In this document: piece by piece, positions 1-7,660 of the stretch
How the letters are laid out: every line of letters begins with the position of its first letter
Position numbering within the stretch: the stretch's first letter is position 1
Source: Bacteroidota bacterium
GTDB lineage: Bacteria; Bacteroidota; Bacteroidia; Cytophagales; Cyclobacteriaceae
Direction: 5' to 3'
Length of the DNA: 12,549 nucleotides
NCBI GenBank assembly: GCA_023412765.1
Contig: JAEZBX010000067.1
Coordinates: 1 to 12,549, forward strand
Made by a program: the position numbers and the translations under genes
Notes under the pieces: model-generated
What the model was told of the DNA's origin: nothing
Seen by the model: only the letters and a program-made list of their open reading frames with translations
Database searches by the model: none

Positions 1-785
1 AAGCAGCGCAGGAAGCATTCAAATTTGCCGTCAACATTGCTGCCAGAAGTAAGGGCGTTATCCATGTGCTATACGTCATTGATATGACATTCTTGCGGGG
101 TAGTCCCACACTGTCGCAGGGCTATGCTCATGATTTGAGTTTCCTCAAAGAACTTGATAACGAAATTGCAGAAAAATTTCAGGTTATGCGGGGCAAATAT
201 GCACCGCTGACTATGTCCGTAACATTCACGCACGTATTGAGCTCGCTAACGTCAGAGATAGAAAAACAAATCAATGATAAGAAGATCGACCTTGTGGTTA
301 TGGGTACGCACGGGGAGGGCCATTCAACATTCGGATCCAATACAAAAAGAACGATTCGAAACTCGCCTGTGCCTGTAATCTCTCTAAAGAATACACCTGA
401 ACCCACTCGCAGTATTGTTTTTCCATTGATGCCGAATTCGGTTGACGAAAGATGTATCTCAGACGTCAGGAATCTGCAAAATTTTTTTGGCGCGCGGCTT
501 CACGCACTGTATGTTAATACGCCGATTTTTTTCAAAGATGACCGGGAATCAATATCTGATCTGGAAAAATTGTGCAAAGAACATTTCCAGAACTATACGG
601 TAAACGTTCGTTCGGATTACACGGTGGAGCAGGGAGTCATAAATTTCTGCAAGGAAATTCATGCGGATATGGTCGCTATGGAAACGCACGCATGGAAAGG
701 TATTGATCATTTTCTTTTGGGTAGCATTGCTGAGGACCTGTCAGCGAAACTACTGATCCCGCTTTGGACCAAATCTTTTCAATAG
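1..785 (+). CDS. Universal stress protein, tandem UspA domains, 5' end outside window
   Basis: Cytoplasmic USP-family protein, probably a nucleotide-binding stress regulator; no enzymatic activity can be assigned. The frame is open from base 3 with no start, and reads AAQEAFKFAVNIA, which aligns with residues 13-25 of the two related USPs in this window. About 12 N-terminal residues (the usual start and the P-C-D-F-S ATP-site segment) therefore lie outside; the first in-window ATG at 66 is internal. Domain 1 contains the glycine loop starting at base 303 (GTHGEGHSTFGSNT). Its middle is only 6 residues long, against 9 in the family pattern G-x2-G-x9-G-[ST]. Domain 2 ends in the IPLWT motif shared with the USPs at 1891-2718 and 4698-5546; its loop reads ETHAWKG...LGS, with Glu where the first Gly would be. 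Family call is firm; ATP binding is doubtful because of the shortened loop. Confidence 0.9.
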   Translation, partial: AAQEAFKFAVNIAARSKGVIHVLYVIDMTFLRGSPTLSQGYAHDLSFLKELDNEIAEKFQVMRGKYAPLTMSVTFTHVLSSLTSEIEKQINDKKIDLVVMGTHGEGHSTFGSNTKRTIRNSPVPVISLKNTPEPTRSIVFPLMPNSVDERCISDVRNLQNFFGARLHALYVNTPIFFKDDRESISDLEKLCKEHFQNYTVNVRSDYTVEQGVINFCKEIHADMVAMETHAWKGIDHFLLGSIAEDLSAKLLIPLWTKSFQ

Positions 786-915
786 ATTACAATTACAAAC
801 AGAAATCCAGGTAGAGAAGAACGCTGCTGATTATGATTTTATCCTGAGTAATTTTTCTTAACATAACTCACATTGAAAAATGATCAATGTCATATTACTT
901 CACTACAAATCGAAT

Positions 916-923
916 TACGTTTG
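916..923 (+). promoter_or_regulatory. Possible Bacteroidota -7 box
   Basis: TACGTTTG matches the TAnnTTTG consensus used by the primary sigma factor of Bacteroidota. It lies about 34 nt before the first possible start (957) of the heme lipoprotein gene and about 70 nt before the alternative start at 993. No convincing -33 TTG/TTTG element sits at the right distance upstream, so this could be chance. Confidence 0.25.
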
Positions 924-956
924 AAGCGGCTTATATGATTTCTGTATGCCATACCA

Positions 957-1604
957 ATGAAAAGCTGTTTTCAATTTATCCGAGAAATACTTATGCTCTG
1001 CTCGAAATCCACATTTCTGGCAATATTTCTCACCGCGCTGGTTTTCGGTTGCAGTACCCGAAAGGAGGACGTAGAACGATCCGACATAAAAGGGTTCATT
1101 GCAGATTCTGTCTACGTGCAGGAAGGAAACAAAATTGTATCGCTTACTTTTGACACACTCCGTAATTCACTTTTGAACTCAATCAAAACTCAAGGACTAG
1201 AAGGAGCGATTGGCTTCTGCAATCAAAGTGCCTATCCTATTACAAGTATTTATGCAGACAGTGTGGTGATCAGACGAACCTCCATGCGTGTTCGAAATTC
1301 AAACAACAAACCTGATAGTCTTGAGCTGTTAATATTGGAAGAAATGAATGAACTACTGCGATCATCAAATATGCCCACAACTAAAGTTGTCAGGCAAAAG
1401 TCAACAGGAGAAATCCATTTTTTTAAGCCAATCATCCTCCAGGCAATGTGCCTGAATTGTCATGGAACGCCAGGGGTCCAAATCCAGAAATCAACTCTTG
1501 GGAAAATCCGAGAACTTTATCAGGATGACCGAGCTGTAAGTTACAAGGAAGGCGATTTGCGTGGCGTCTGGCATATAATATTTAAAGAGCAAAACAAACA
1601 TTAA
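957..1604 (+). CDS. Tll0287-like (DUF3365) c-type heme lipoprotein
   Basis: Small exported protein predicted to carry one covalently bound heme c and to be anchored as a lipoprotein. Residues 18-31 are a hydrophobic signal segment ending VFGC, with the lipobox Cys at residue 32. The heme motif CLNCH lies at residues 165-169 near the C-terminus, as in the Tll0287-like/DUF3365 family, where a C-terminal CxxCH follows a PAS-like fold. The segment GAIGFCNQSAYPIT (around residues 84-97) and a basic RRTSMRVRNSNNKPD stretch are also typical of that family. Members are thought to be redox, oxygen or gas sensors or small electron carriers; the exact role is unknown. The start is uncertain: ATG 957 gives a 31-residue leader, while ATG 993 (residue 13) gives a 19-residue leader more usual for a lipoprotein. 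Neither has a clear ribosome binding site. The gene sits alone between two USP genes. Confidence 0.85.
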   Translation: MKSCFQFIREILMLCSKSTFLAIFLTALVFGCSTRKEDVERSDIKGFIADSVYVQEGNKIVSLTFDTLRNSLLNSIKTQGLEGAIGFCNQSAYPITSIYADSVVIRRTSMRVRNSNNKPDSLELLILEEMNELLRSSNMPTTKVVRQKSTGEIHFFKPIILQAMCLNCHGTPGVQIQKSTLGKIRELYQDDRAVSYKEGDLRGVWHIIFKEQNKH

Positions 1605-1890
1605 TTGGATCACCTATTTTCCTCAATACGTTAAGTCAATGGCCGAAATCTTAATAAGACCTTGATACCTGAAATTGATTCTGGTTATGAGTATTTTTTG
1701 GTGCTTGTTGGATGTTCATGGAGTCACTTCCGCGTCAAAAGCATCCGAACATGACGACGTTGTCCGCGCCATAATTCTATGCATGATATCATTAGAAAAA
1801 GCAACCATACGATGACGCAAATCATTTTTTTTGCAAGCGGAAATCATTCTTTTGATATGGAAAGGCGGATAGTTTTCCAAAAACAAATCT

Positions 1891-2718
1891 ATGAGGCGAA
1901 TATTAATACCGTGCGATTTCTCCAGGCAATCCAATGAAGCTTATTCCATGGCCATCAACCTGGCATCTCAATCGAAGGGTAAAATAATCCTTCTCCATGT
2001 CTTGCCGCCTGTTACGGGATATCTTGCAGAGCCATTAGTCTTTGATCCTGGCTACTCGACAGAATCGGAAGAAGATGTGAAGAAAGCGTTGGAGAAGATG
2101 AAGGAAATGGTTGATCCCAAATCCATCAGTGTGGCTACGCAGGTGGCTTATGGCGATTTGGTGTCATGCATAAAAAATGTAATTGAAAGTGAGAAAATCG
2201 ATCTGGTCGTCATGGGCACGTCCGGAGCCTCGGGCATCGAAGAAATTTTCATTGGCTCCAATACTGAAAAAATAGTCAGGTTTTCTCCTGTTCCGGTACT
2301 CGCGGTCAGAACTTTAGTAGAACCAAAGTTGATAAAGAACATCCTGTTGCCTTCGACACTGGATTTAAATCAATCGGATTTCATTAAGAAACTTAAAGAG
2401 CTGCAATCGTTTTTTGATGCGACGTTGCACGTCCTGCTGGTGAACACGCCTGCACAGTTCAAGCGTGATCTGGAAGGAAAAGAAGGTTTGGAAGAATTTG
2501 TAAAGCACTACAATCTTGAAAATTACAAGCTTCATTTCAGAAGCTACCGACGCGAAGACGATGGTATTATTGATTTTGCGTATTCAGAAAAGATGGACCT
2601 GATTGCCATGGCAACTCATGCGCGAAGTGGATTAGCGCATGTTTTTAATGGAAGCACAACAGAGAATGTAGTTAATCACATTCAAATACCCATTTGGACG
2701 TACCACCTTAAAACGTAG
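1891..2718 (+). CDS. Universal stress protein, tandem UspA domains
   Basis: Cytoplasmic protein of two fused USP domains (about residues 1-145 and 146-275), the usual length for this architecture. The N-terminus MRRILIPCDFS carries the conserved Asp of the ATP site, and the glycine loop G109-TS-G112-x9-G122-S123 is complete, so domain 1 should bind ATP or a related nucleotide. Domain 2 has the degenerate loop ATHARSGLAHVFNGS (Ala in place of the first Gly) and ends IPIWTYHL. Its closest relative here is the protein at 4698-5546: both share the GSNTEKIVR stretch, LNQSD, and a ...GI[IL][DN]F segment in domain 2. The gene is followed after 13 nt by the MgtC-type membrane protein, so the two are probably co-transcribed. 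No Shine-Dalgarno is visible; the start is chosen because it opens the family's conserved first beta strand. Confidence 0.95.
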   Translation: MRRILIPCDFSRQSNEAYSMAINLASQSKGKIILLHVLPPVTGYLAEPLVFDPGYSTESEEDVKKALEKMKEMVDPKSISVATQVAYGDLVSCIKNVIESEKIDLVVMGTSGASGIEEIFIGSNTEKIVRFSPVPVLAVRTLVEPKLIKNILLPSTLDLNQSDFIKKLKELQSFFDATLHVLLVNTPAQFKRDLEGKEGLEEFVKHYNLENYKLHFRSYRREDDGIIDFAYSEKMDLIAMATHARSGLAHVFNGSTTENVVNHIQIPIWTYHLKT

Positions 2719-2731
2719 ATCGTTTCGTTTC

Positions 2732-3997
2732 ATGCCACCGAGTATAAGTAGCTTTCTCACGCCGTATTTGTTGTCCATCGTTGTCTCTTGTGGTATCGGA
2801 TTGATAATAGGACTGGAAAGAGAATTTCGAAAGACAAACGAGAAGGATCATTTTGCCGGCATCAGGACTTTCCCGCTGGTTTGTTTACTTGGATGTTTAA
2901 TCACATTTGTTGGAAGTGAACTTTCTATTTGGATAATCGTCGGCTGCCTGGTCGCCTTCATCGGCTTTGTCTGTACGACTTATTTCGTCAGGGCAACGAA
3001 GGAGCATACCGGGATAACTACAGAAATATCCCTTATCGTCACATTCATTTTGGGTATGATGACATCACAGCAGATGATAAAAGAGTCGTTGGCTGCCATG
3101 GTATTGACGACGACGTTGCTTACTCTAAAAGGTCAGTTCCATTCTTTTGTTCTTAAAATATCAGAAGATGAATTGTTCGCCTTTGTGAAGTTCATAATAC
3201 TTTGCCTCCTGTTGTTCCCATTTCTTCCCGACACCCCTTATGGGCCGAACGGGATCCTCAATCCTCAGGAGATCGGATTCGTTGTCGTTGTGGTATCATC
3301 CATCAGCTTTATAGGTTATTTGCTTGTGAAATTTGCCGGAACGAACCGGGGAATTCTATTGACCGCATTACTTGGGGGTATGGTATCCAGCACCGCCGTG
3401 ACATGGACATTTGCTAATGCCAGCAAGAAAGCTGATGCAGGCGAGGCGACATTGTATGCCACAGGAATCGTCCTTGCTTCATCCATTATGTTTTTGAGAG
3501 TCGTGGTAGTCGCGATGGTCTTCAGCACCTCGCTTGGTTTAGCCCTCATGATTCCCTGTGCGATCATGTTCATGTCTGGATTTATTTTCGTGCTCTCTTT
3601 CTTGAAGAAATCAAAGACGTCCATGAATGAAGCTGCCATCAACCTGGTCAACCCGGTGAATATTTTAAACGCGCTTGGATTTGGTCTGATGTATGTTGCC
3701 ATTGCATACCTGGTATTCTATGGACAAACATTCTTCGGAAATAGGGGGCTTTTAATCTCCGGGTTGATTTCGGGATTTGCCGATGTAGATGCTATTACAA
3801 TAAACGTTGCGAAACTGTCCAAAGAGACCATCGGGGAGCATCTGTCGGTAACCATTGTCGTATTGGCTATTATCAGCAACACCTTCGTCAAACTCATGAT
3901 CACTATCCTTCAGGCCACTAAGGACGTCAGAAGAAAAGTTATGTTCGCAATGATAGTGATGATTTTAAGTGCTACAATTTTTGTCCTGTTTTTTTAA
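2732..3997 (+). CDS. MgtC/SapB N-terminal domain plus DUF4010 membrane protein
   Basis: Integral membrane protein of 421 residues with roughly 11-12 hydrophobic segments. The N-terminal part (about 10-140) is MgtC/SapB-like: GIGLIIGLERE (21-31) followed by AGIRTFPLV (42-50) is the family's hallmark. The C-terminal part (about 180-420) is DUF4010-like, with GGMVSSTAVTWTFA and GLISGFADVDAIT. MgtC proteins in other bacteria act in low-magnesium or phosphate stress and in modulation of the F-type ATP synthase; the MgtC-DUF4010 fusion itself has no established biochemical function, and its 12-helix form suggests a transporter-like role (inference). It begins 13 nt after the preceding USP gene and is the last gene of that + strand unit, facing the convergent - strand genes. 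Confidence 0.9.
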   Translation: MPPSISSFLTPYLLSIVVSCGIGLIIGLEREFRKTNEKDHFAGIRTFPLVCLLGCLITFVGSELSIWIIVGCLVAFIGFVCTTYFVRATKEHTGITTEISLIVTFILGMMTSQQMIKESLAAMVLTTTLLTLKGQFHSFVLKISEDELFAFVKFIILCLLLFPFLPDTPYGPNGILNPQEIGFVVVVVSSISFIGYLLVKFAGTNRGILLTALLGGMVSSTAVTWTFANASKKADAGEATLYATGIVLASSIMFLRVVVVAMVFSTSLGLALMIPCAIMFMSGFIFVLSFLKKSKTSMNEAAINLVNPVNILNALGFGLMYVAIAYLVFYGQTFFGNRGLLISGLISGFADVDAITINVAKLSKETIGEHLSVTIVVLAIISNTFVKLMITILQATKDVRRKVMFAMIVMILSATIFVLFF

Positions 3998-4008
3998 GAT
4001 AATAATAA

Positions 4009-4079
4009 TTCGTCTGATCAAACTCTTTGTAAAGCCAGGTACTTTTTACTGTTGAATAGTTGAAGTGTATCAGACCGAA
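4009..4079. repeat. Inverted repeat in convergent intergenic junction
   Basis: Between two convergent genes, TTCGTCTGAT (4009-4018) can pair with ATCAGACCGAA (4069-4079): a 10-bp stem with one bulged C and a 50-nt loop. A second arm, GACGAATT (4113-4120), can pair with AATTCGTC (4007-4014) as a competing fold. The position suits a bidirectional terminator, but there is no clean T-run behind a compact GC-rich stem, so the role is unproven. Confidence 0.25.
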
Positions 4080-4129
4080 AGCTGATGGGAATAGAAATAC
4101 ACGACAGGTTCGGACGAATTGATAATCGC

Positions 4130-4645
4130 CTATTTATTTTCCTCCCAGAGAAGCTTTGTAACACGACTTGTTATTTCTTTTGCTTTGTCTGATACATCCG
4201 ACAATTTAGAGGCGGATGTTATACCATCGATGTCTTCAATACGGTAGCTGCCTTGTCCTGAAGTGGAGAGCACGATAAGCTTGCGTTTATCTTTCACCTG
4301 CTCAATAAAATACTTTGCGTCTTCTTGTGGTTCCCAGTTTTCCCATGTGTGAAGTAGAATGATGGCAGTCCATTCATCTTCCTTAATTGTAGTCAGATCC
4401 GATATATCTATTACTTTGATAAATACAGATTGTGTCCTTAGTTCTCTAACCAATTCGTGAACAAGAGAGTCTTTAAACTCACTTCCCTGTGTGGCTATTA
4501 GTATATGATCTTTATGGGATGGACTATTGACTTCATACGGTTCCGCTACCTTCATGGAATAGTTTTGCTTATACCAAATAGCAAAAAGGAGAAAAATAAG
4601 CAGCACAGCGAGGATCCAAGCACCAATTTTTTTCCAGCGTGACAT
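4130..4645 (-). CDS. Membrane-anchored small alpha/beta protein, possibly flavodoxin-like fold
   Basis: Not recognised as a named family. Of 171 residues, 1-6 are basic (MSRWKK) and 7-24 form one hydrophobic transmembrane segment, followed by a linker and a soluble domain from about residue 46. With a basic N-terminus ahead of the helix, the positive-inside rule would place the soluble domain outside the cytoplasm (inference). The domain alternates beta strands and helices: HILIATQGSE (47-56), a helix with LVHELVREL, VFIKVIDISDL, WTAIILLHTWENWEPQ (92-107), a helix, then KLIVLSTSGQGSY (122-134). This order, with glycine-containing loops after strands 1 and 4, resembles a flavodoxin-like sheet, but no clear FMN phosphate loop (T-x-T-G-x-T) is present. 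It starts 52 nt downstream of the USP at 4698-5546 on the same strand and probably belongs to that transcript. Confidence 0.75.
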   Translation of the reverse strand: MSRWKKIGAWILAVLLIFLLFAIWYKQNYSMKVAEPYEVNSPSHKDHILIATQGSEFKDSLVHELVRELRTQSVFIKVIDISDLTTIKEDEWTAIILLHTWENWEPQEDAKYFIEQVKDKRKLIVLSTSGQGSYRIEDIDGITSASKLSDVSDKAKEITSRVTKLLWEENK

Positions 4646-4697
4646 AGTTGTGAATCTTACAGATGGTTAGCTGCATTCAAGTATATCTGCAGGTCAT

Positions 4698-5546
4698 TTA
4701 TTTTTCATGTTTAATGCTGTATGTCCAAATCGGACATTCCAAATGATTGACTACGGACTCTGCAATGCTTCCATTTACAAGGTGTTTTATTCCTTGGTAG
4801 CTATGGGTACCAAGTGCAATCAATTGCGCCTGAATCTCTCTTGCGAAGTTTAGGATACCATCCCGTTCGTTGAAGTCGTTTCTAAAATTCAACGTGTAGT
4901 TTTTTAGTTTATAATGCTTGGCGAACTCAGTTAGAGCTTCATGTGCTTCTTGGTTTGTCCTGAAGTGAGTAGGTGTCGATACAGTTAGAATATGGAGCTT
5001 AGCTTTGAAAAATTGCTGAAGATCTGTAACGTGCGTAACCAGGTCTGATTGGTTTAGCTCCAAACTGGTGGGGAAAACGATATGCTGTATCGCACCGTAA
5101 GCAGCAGCTTTTCTTACTGATATTACCGGCACAGATGAGGACCGCACGATTTTTTCGGTGTTGGAGCCAATTATAAATTCTTCTAATCCGCTTGATCCGC
5201 TAGTCCCCATAATCACCAAATCGATAAGGTGTTCCTTTATAAAAGCGCTAATACCCGGAACTAAAAAATCATTGAGCATCTCAAAATGAACTGTCGTTTT
5301 CGAAGGAGTATAAAATGCTTTCTCAAGCTTTTTAAATGCTTCAGTGGCTTTTTCTTTAATGTTTTTCCGTGTCTCAGAGTCTATCGGACTTGGCTGGACG
5401 CCGAAAGTCGTCTCGTATACCAACGGAAGTTCAATATTATGAACGACAAAGATTTCGCCCTTGCTAATTGATGCTATTTCCAGAGCAAATTTATATGCTT
5501 CTTTTGCTGGAGCCGAAAAATCGCAGGGAACAAGTATTTTTTTCAT
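4698..5546 (-). CDS. Universal stress protein, tandem UspA domains
   Basis: 282-residue cytoplasmic protein with two USP domains. It begins MKKILVPCDFSAPAKEAY, keeping the ATP-site Asp at residue 9. The glycine loop G114-TS-G117-x9-G127-S128 is intact, so domain 1 should bind nucleotide. Domain 2 is unusual among the seven USPs here because its loop keeps the first Gly (G246-T-H) and the final GS (259-260), but not the second Gly (Ser instead). The C-terminus reads CPIWTYSI, placing it with the + strand USPs at 1-785 and 1891-2718 rather than with its nearer neighbours. It probably leads a two-gene unit with the membrane-anchored protein at 4130-4645; a 353-nt gene-free stretch upstream leaves room for its own promoter. 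Confidence 0.95.
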   Translation of the reverse strand: MKKILVPCDFSAPAKEAYKFALEIASISKGEIFVVHNIELPLVYETTFGVQPSPIDSETRKNIKEKATEAFKKLEKAFYTPSKTTVHFEMLNDFLVPGISAFIKEHLIDLVIMGTSGSSGLEEFIIGSNTEKIVRSSSVPVISVRKAAAYGAIQHIVFPTSLELNQSDLVTHVTDLQQFFKAKLHILTVSTPTHFRTNQEAHEALTEFAKHYKLKNYTLNFRNDFNERDGILNFAREIQAQLIALGTHSYQGIKHLVNGSIAESVVNHLECPIWTYSIKHEK

Positions 5547-5899
5547 ATTTCAAATTGATAGTTGCCATGCTTTTTGACGAAGAATTTAACTGCGGAGTTC
5601 GCAGGTTGTATATCCAGAGCCATGAAGCACTTTACTAATTACTTAAATTATAACATCCGCTTCAATGACGTTTATCAGTCAGGGATATAAAAAAAGTCAT
5701 GGTGCATTGAGAGCAAGTGCTGTCACACTTTGGGTTTGGAAAGTTCACCATATTAAAAACTAAATTCTTTTCCACGAAGATAGATAACATCAATTTGTTT
5801 ACGACGAAGGAAACTTTGACTTTACATTAACTTCCTTATGGTGGCCGACAAAAATGAAATACTAGTCATATTGTTTTGTACAATTGATTTTGAACAAGA
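5547..5899. other. 353-nt intergenic region upstream of a USP gene
   Basis: No gene or RNA is recognised here. It separates the four-USP block from the USP gene whose start is at 5546 on the - strand, so it should hold that gene's promoter and any terminator of the upstream block. No TAnnTTTG box is visible on the - strand. A small hairpin CTGCG-GAGTT-CGCAG (5590-5604) lies in the expected leader about 45 nt before the start. A weak AT-rich hairpin, ATTGT/ACAAT (5870-5884), lies just after the stop of the upstream USP. Neither is strong enough to name. Confidence 0.5.
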
Positions 5900-6739
5900 T
5901 CAGTGTTCTTGTTTCCTGAAAACCAACAAAGGGGTTTTGGTATTGAAAGAAATTTCAGCCGATTTACTCGATAAAAATAGCCTGTCGTACCAACCTCTGT
6001 TTTGCTTAGTGAATAGTGCTACCAGTGACGGCCTGGAGTTCCTTATATCCTTTTGCAAATGATGAGCTAATGTATTCTCGATATTCAATTTTCTAAAATG
6101 GAATTTTACATTTCGTGCCCTGTGTTTAAATGCTATCTTCTCTAATTTCATTTTAGCTTCATTTAATGGAAGCAAGTAATCATAGTGATAAATAGAAACC
6201 TTGGCTTTCAGTGGCTTGGCAAAAGCCAATACCTTTTTCATTTCTCCTTGGAGATTGTTAAGGTCTGTGGAATAGAGAATGTGTGAAATGGGGCTGACGC
6301 GATATGTTTTTGGAACCACAATAACCGGTATTGGTGAGGTGGTAAGCATGGTTGAGGCATTGGTTCCCAACATTTTTTTTAATATACCGGCACCCCGGGT
6401 GCTCATACAAATAAAGTTGGCCCTTATATGCGTAGCATAGTCTATTACCGCGCGATCCACCTGCCAACCTTCTGTCACTACAGCTTGCACTGCTTTTGTT
6501 GCAAACCCAGATTGGCGGCCAATTGAATCAATAAATCGCACCAGCCGGGCATGCGCTTTCTGTAATTCTGCTTTCACATAAGCATCGTATTTATTATCGT
6601 CCCAGCGTGTTGGTTTTGGAAGTCCCATAGCATGAAAAACGATAACTGTTCCCTTGGTTTGCTTTGCCAATTGCATGGCAAACCTGATTCCTGCCTTGGA
6701 GGCTGGAGAGAAGTCTGTTGTCGCCAGTATTTTTTTCAT
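5900..6739 (-). CDS. Universal stress protein, tandem UspA domains
   Basis: 279 residues, two USP domains. The start MKKILATTDFSPASKAG has the ATP-site Asp at residue 9. The glycine loop of domain 1 reads S113-TR-G116-x8-G125-T126: the first Gly is Ser and the spacer is one residue shorter than the usual nine, so nucleotide binding may be altered. Domain 2 has no recognisable glycine loop (FTKQNRGWYDRLFLSSK) and ends TPLLVF. It belongs with the three USPs upstream by this C-terminal signature. It is the last gene of a four-gene same-strand block, 43 nt behind the USP at 6783-7613. The chain is unusually basic for a USP, with many Lys/Arg in domain 2. Confidence 0.93.
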   Translation of the reverse strand: MKKILATTDFSPASKAGIRFAMQLAKQTKGTVIVFHAMGLPKPTRWDDNKYDAYVKAELQKAHARLVRFIDSIGRQSGFATKAVQAVVTEGWQVDRAVIDYATHIRANFICMSTRGAGILKKMLGTNASTMLTTSPIPVIVVPKTYRVSPISHILYSTDLNNLQGEMKKVLAFAKPLKAKVSIYHYDYLLPLNEAKMKLEKIAFKHRARNVKFHFRKLNIENTLAHHLQKDIRNSRPSLVALFTKQNRGWYDRLFLSSKSAEISFNTKTPLLVFRKQEH

Positions 6740-6782
6740 AGTTCATTTATTTTGGTTCATCGGATCACAATGATGTTTGATG

Positions 6783-7613
6783 CTATTTCAGCGTTGTTTT
6801 ATTAAAAGTCAGCAAAGGAACACTAACATGAAAAGCCAATTGACGCGTTACACTTTTACCAAAGAGTTTTTCATAAAAGTCAAGTTTATGCGTGAACATA
6901 GCCAGCATATCAGCCTTTTGATCCGCGACAAAAAGATCGACCGCGTCCGCAATGCGGTCATTCCTGGAAACCTTTAAGGATATCTTTGAGTATTTGGTTT
7001 GTTTGACAAGGTCAGCAACCGTGTTTTTGATACTGACTTTGATTGCCGAATTGGAGGGGATGACATGAAGAATCCGGATGGACGCATCAAAAATACTGGC
7101 AAACTCGACAAGCGTTTTAACTTCATCTGAGATGTTAGTCAGATCACTGGCGTATACGATTTTTTTAATTTGCTTAAACTCGGTTTCACCTGGTACAACA
7201 ATTACGGGTCGGCTGCTGTTGTCAATAACAGCTGTTGCGTTGGTGCCTAGCACGACCTTTTTTAATCCTGTGGCACCTTTGCTTCCCATTACAATCAGGT
7301 CTACGTTATTGTCAACAGCAAATTTTTCAATCATTTCTTCCACAGGGTGACCTGAGATATAGCGATACTGAATTTTTAATTTGCCTTTTACCTGGCTGCG
7401 AACTTCCTCTAAGAGTTCGTCACCATCTTGCTCGCCCATTTTTATCATTTCATCTTCCAGTTTTTTCCATCTAATAGAAGATGCGGCCGACGTGTTCATA
7501 CTGATAACTGCAAGCAAAATTATGTTGGCCTTTAACTTTTCTGCAATTCGCGCAGCATACAAGGCCGCCACTTTAGACAGTATTGAAAAATCAGTTGGAA
7601 CGAGAATTGTCAT
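6783..7613 (-). CDS. Universal stress protein, tandem UspA domains
   Basis: 276 residues, two USP domains. MTILVPTDFS opens the first beta strand with the ATP-site Asp at residue 8. The glycine loop G110-SK-G113-x9-G123-T124 is complete, followed by RPVIVVP, so domain 1 fits an ATP-binding USP. Domain 2 begins at IKKIVYASDL (residues about 148-157), keeping an Asp in the equivalent place, but its glycine loop is degenerate (FTHKLDFYEKLFGKS) and it ends VPLLTF. The intergenic distances are 47 nt upstream and 43 nt downstream, consistent with one transcript with its neighbours. No ribosome binding site is evident in the A/T-rich leader. Confidence 0.95.
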   Translation of the reverse strand: MTILVPTDFSILSKVAALYAARIAEKLKANIILLAVISMNTSAASSIRWKKLEDEMIKMGEQDGDELLEEVRSQVKGKLKIQYRYISGHPVEEMIEKFAVDNNVDLIVMGSKGATGLKKVVLGTNATAVIDNSSRPVIVVPGETEFKQIKKIVYASDLTNISDEVKTLVEFASIFDASIRILHVIPSNSAIKVSIKNTVADLVKQTKYSKISLKVSRNDRIADAVDLFVADQKADMLAMFTHKLDFYEKLFGKSVTRQLAFHVSVPLLTFNKTTLK

Positions 7614-7660
7614 AGTATTTTGTTTTGGATACGTTGCCCTAATTTATTACCACTGCTTTT

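Noticed and set aside
887..1153. 88-residue + strand ORF
   Set aside because: It overlaps the heme lipoprotein gene in another frame and shows no recognisable family pattern, while the overlapping frame has a signal peptide and a heme motif.
1716..1934. 72-residue - strand ORF before and across the start of a USP gene
   Set aside because: It overlaps the well-supported start of the USP at 1891 on the other strand and has no family features. The 286-nt gap 1605-1890 otherwise shows no gene or clear promoter.
5684..5697. 14-nt repeat GATATAAAAAAAGT also present at 9651-9664, considered as a second IS3 remnant
   Set aside because: The match is mostly an A-tract, and translation around 5684 shows no transposase-like sequence on either side.
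5838..6062. 74-residue + strand ORF
   Set aside because: Most of it is antisense to the end of the USP at 5900-6739 and it shows no motif or start signal.
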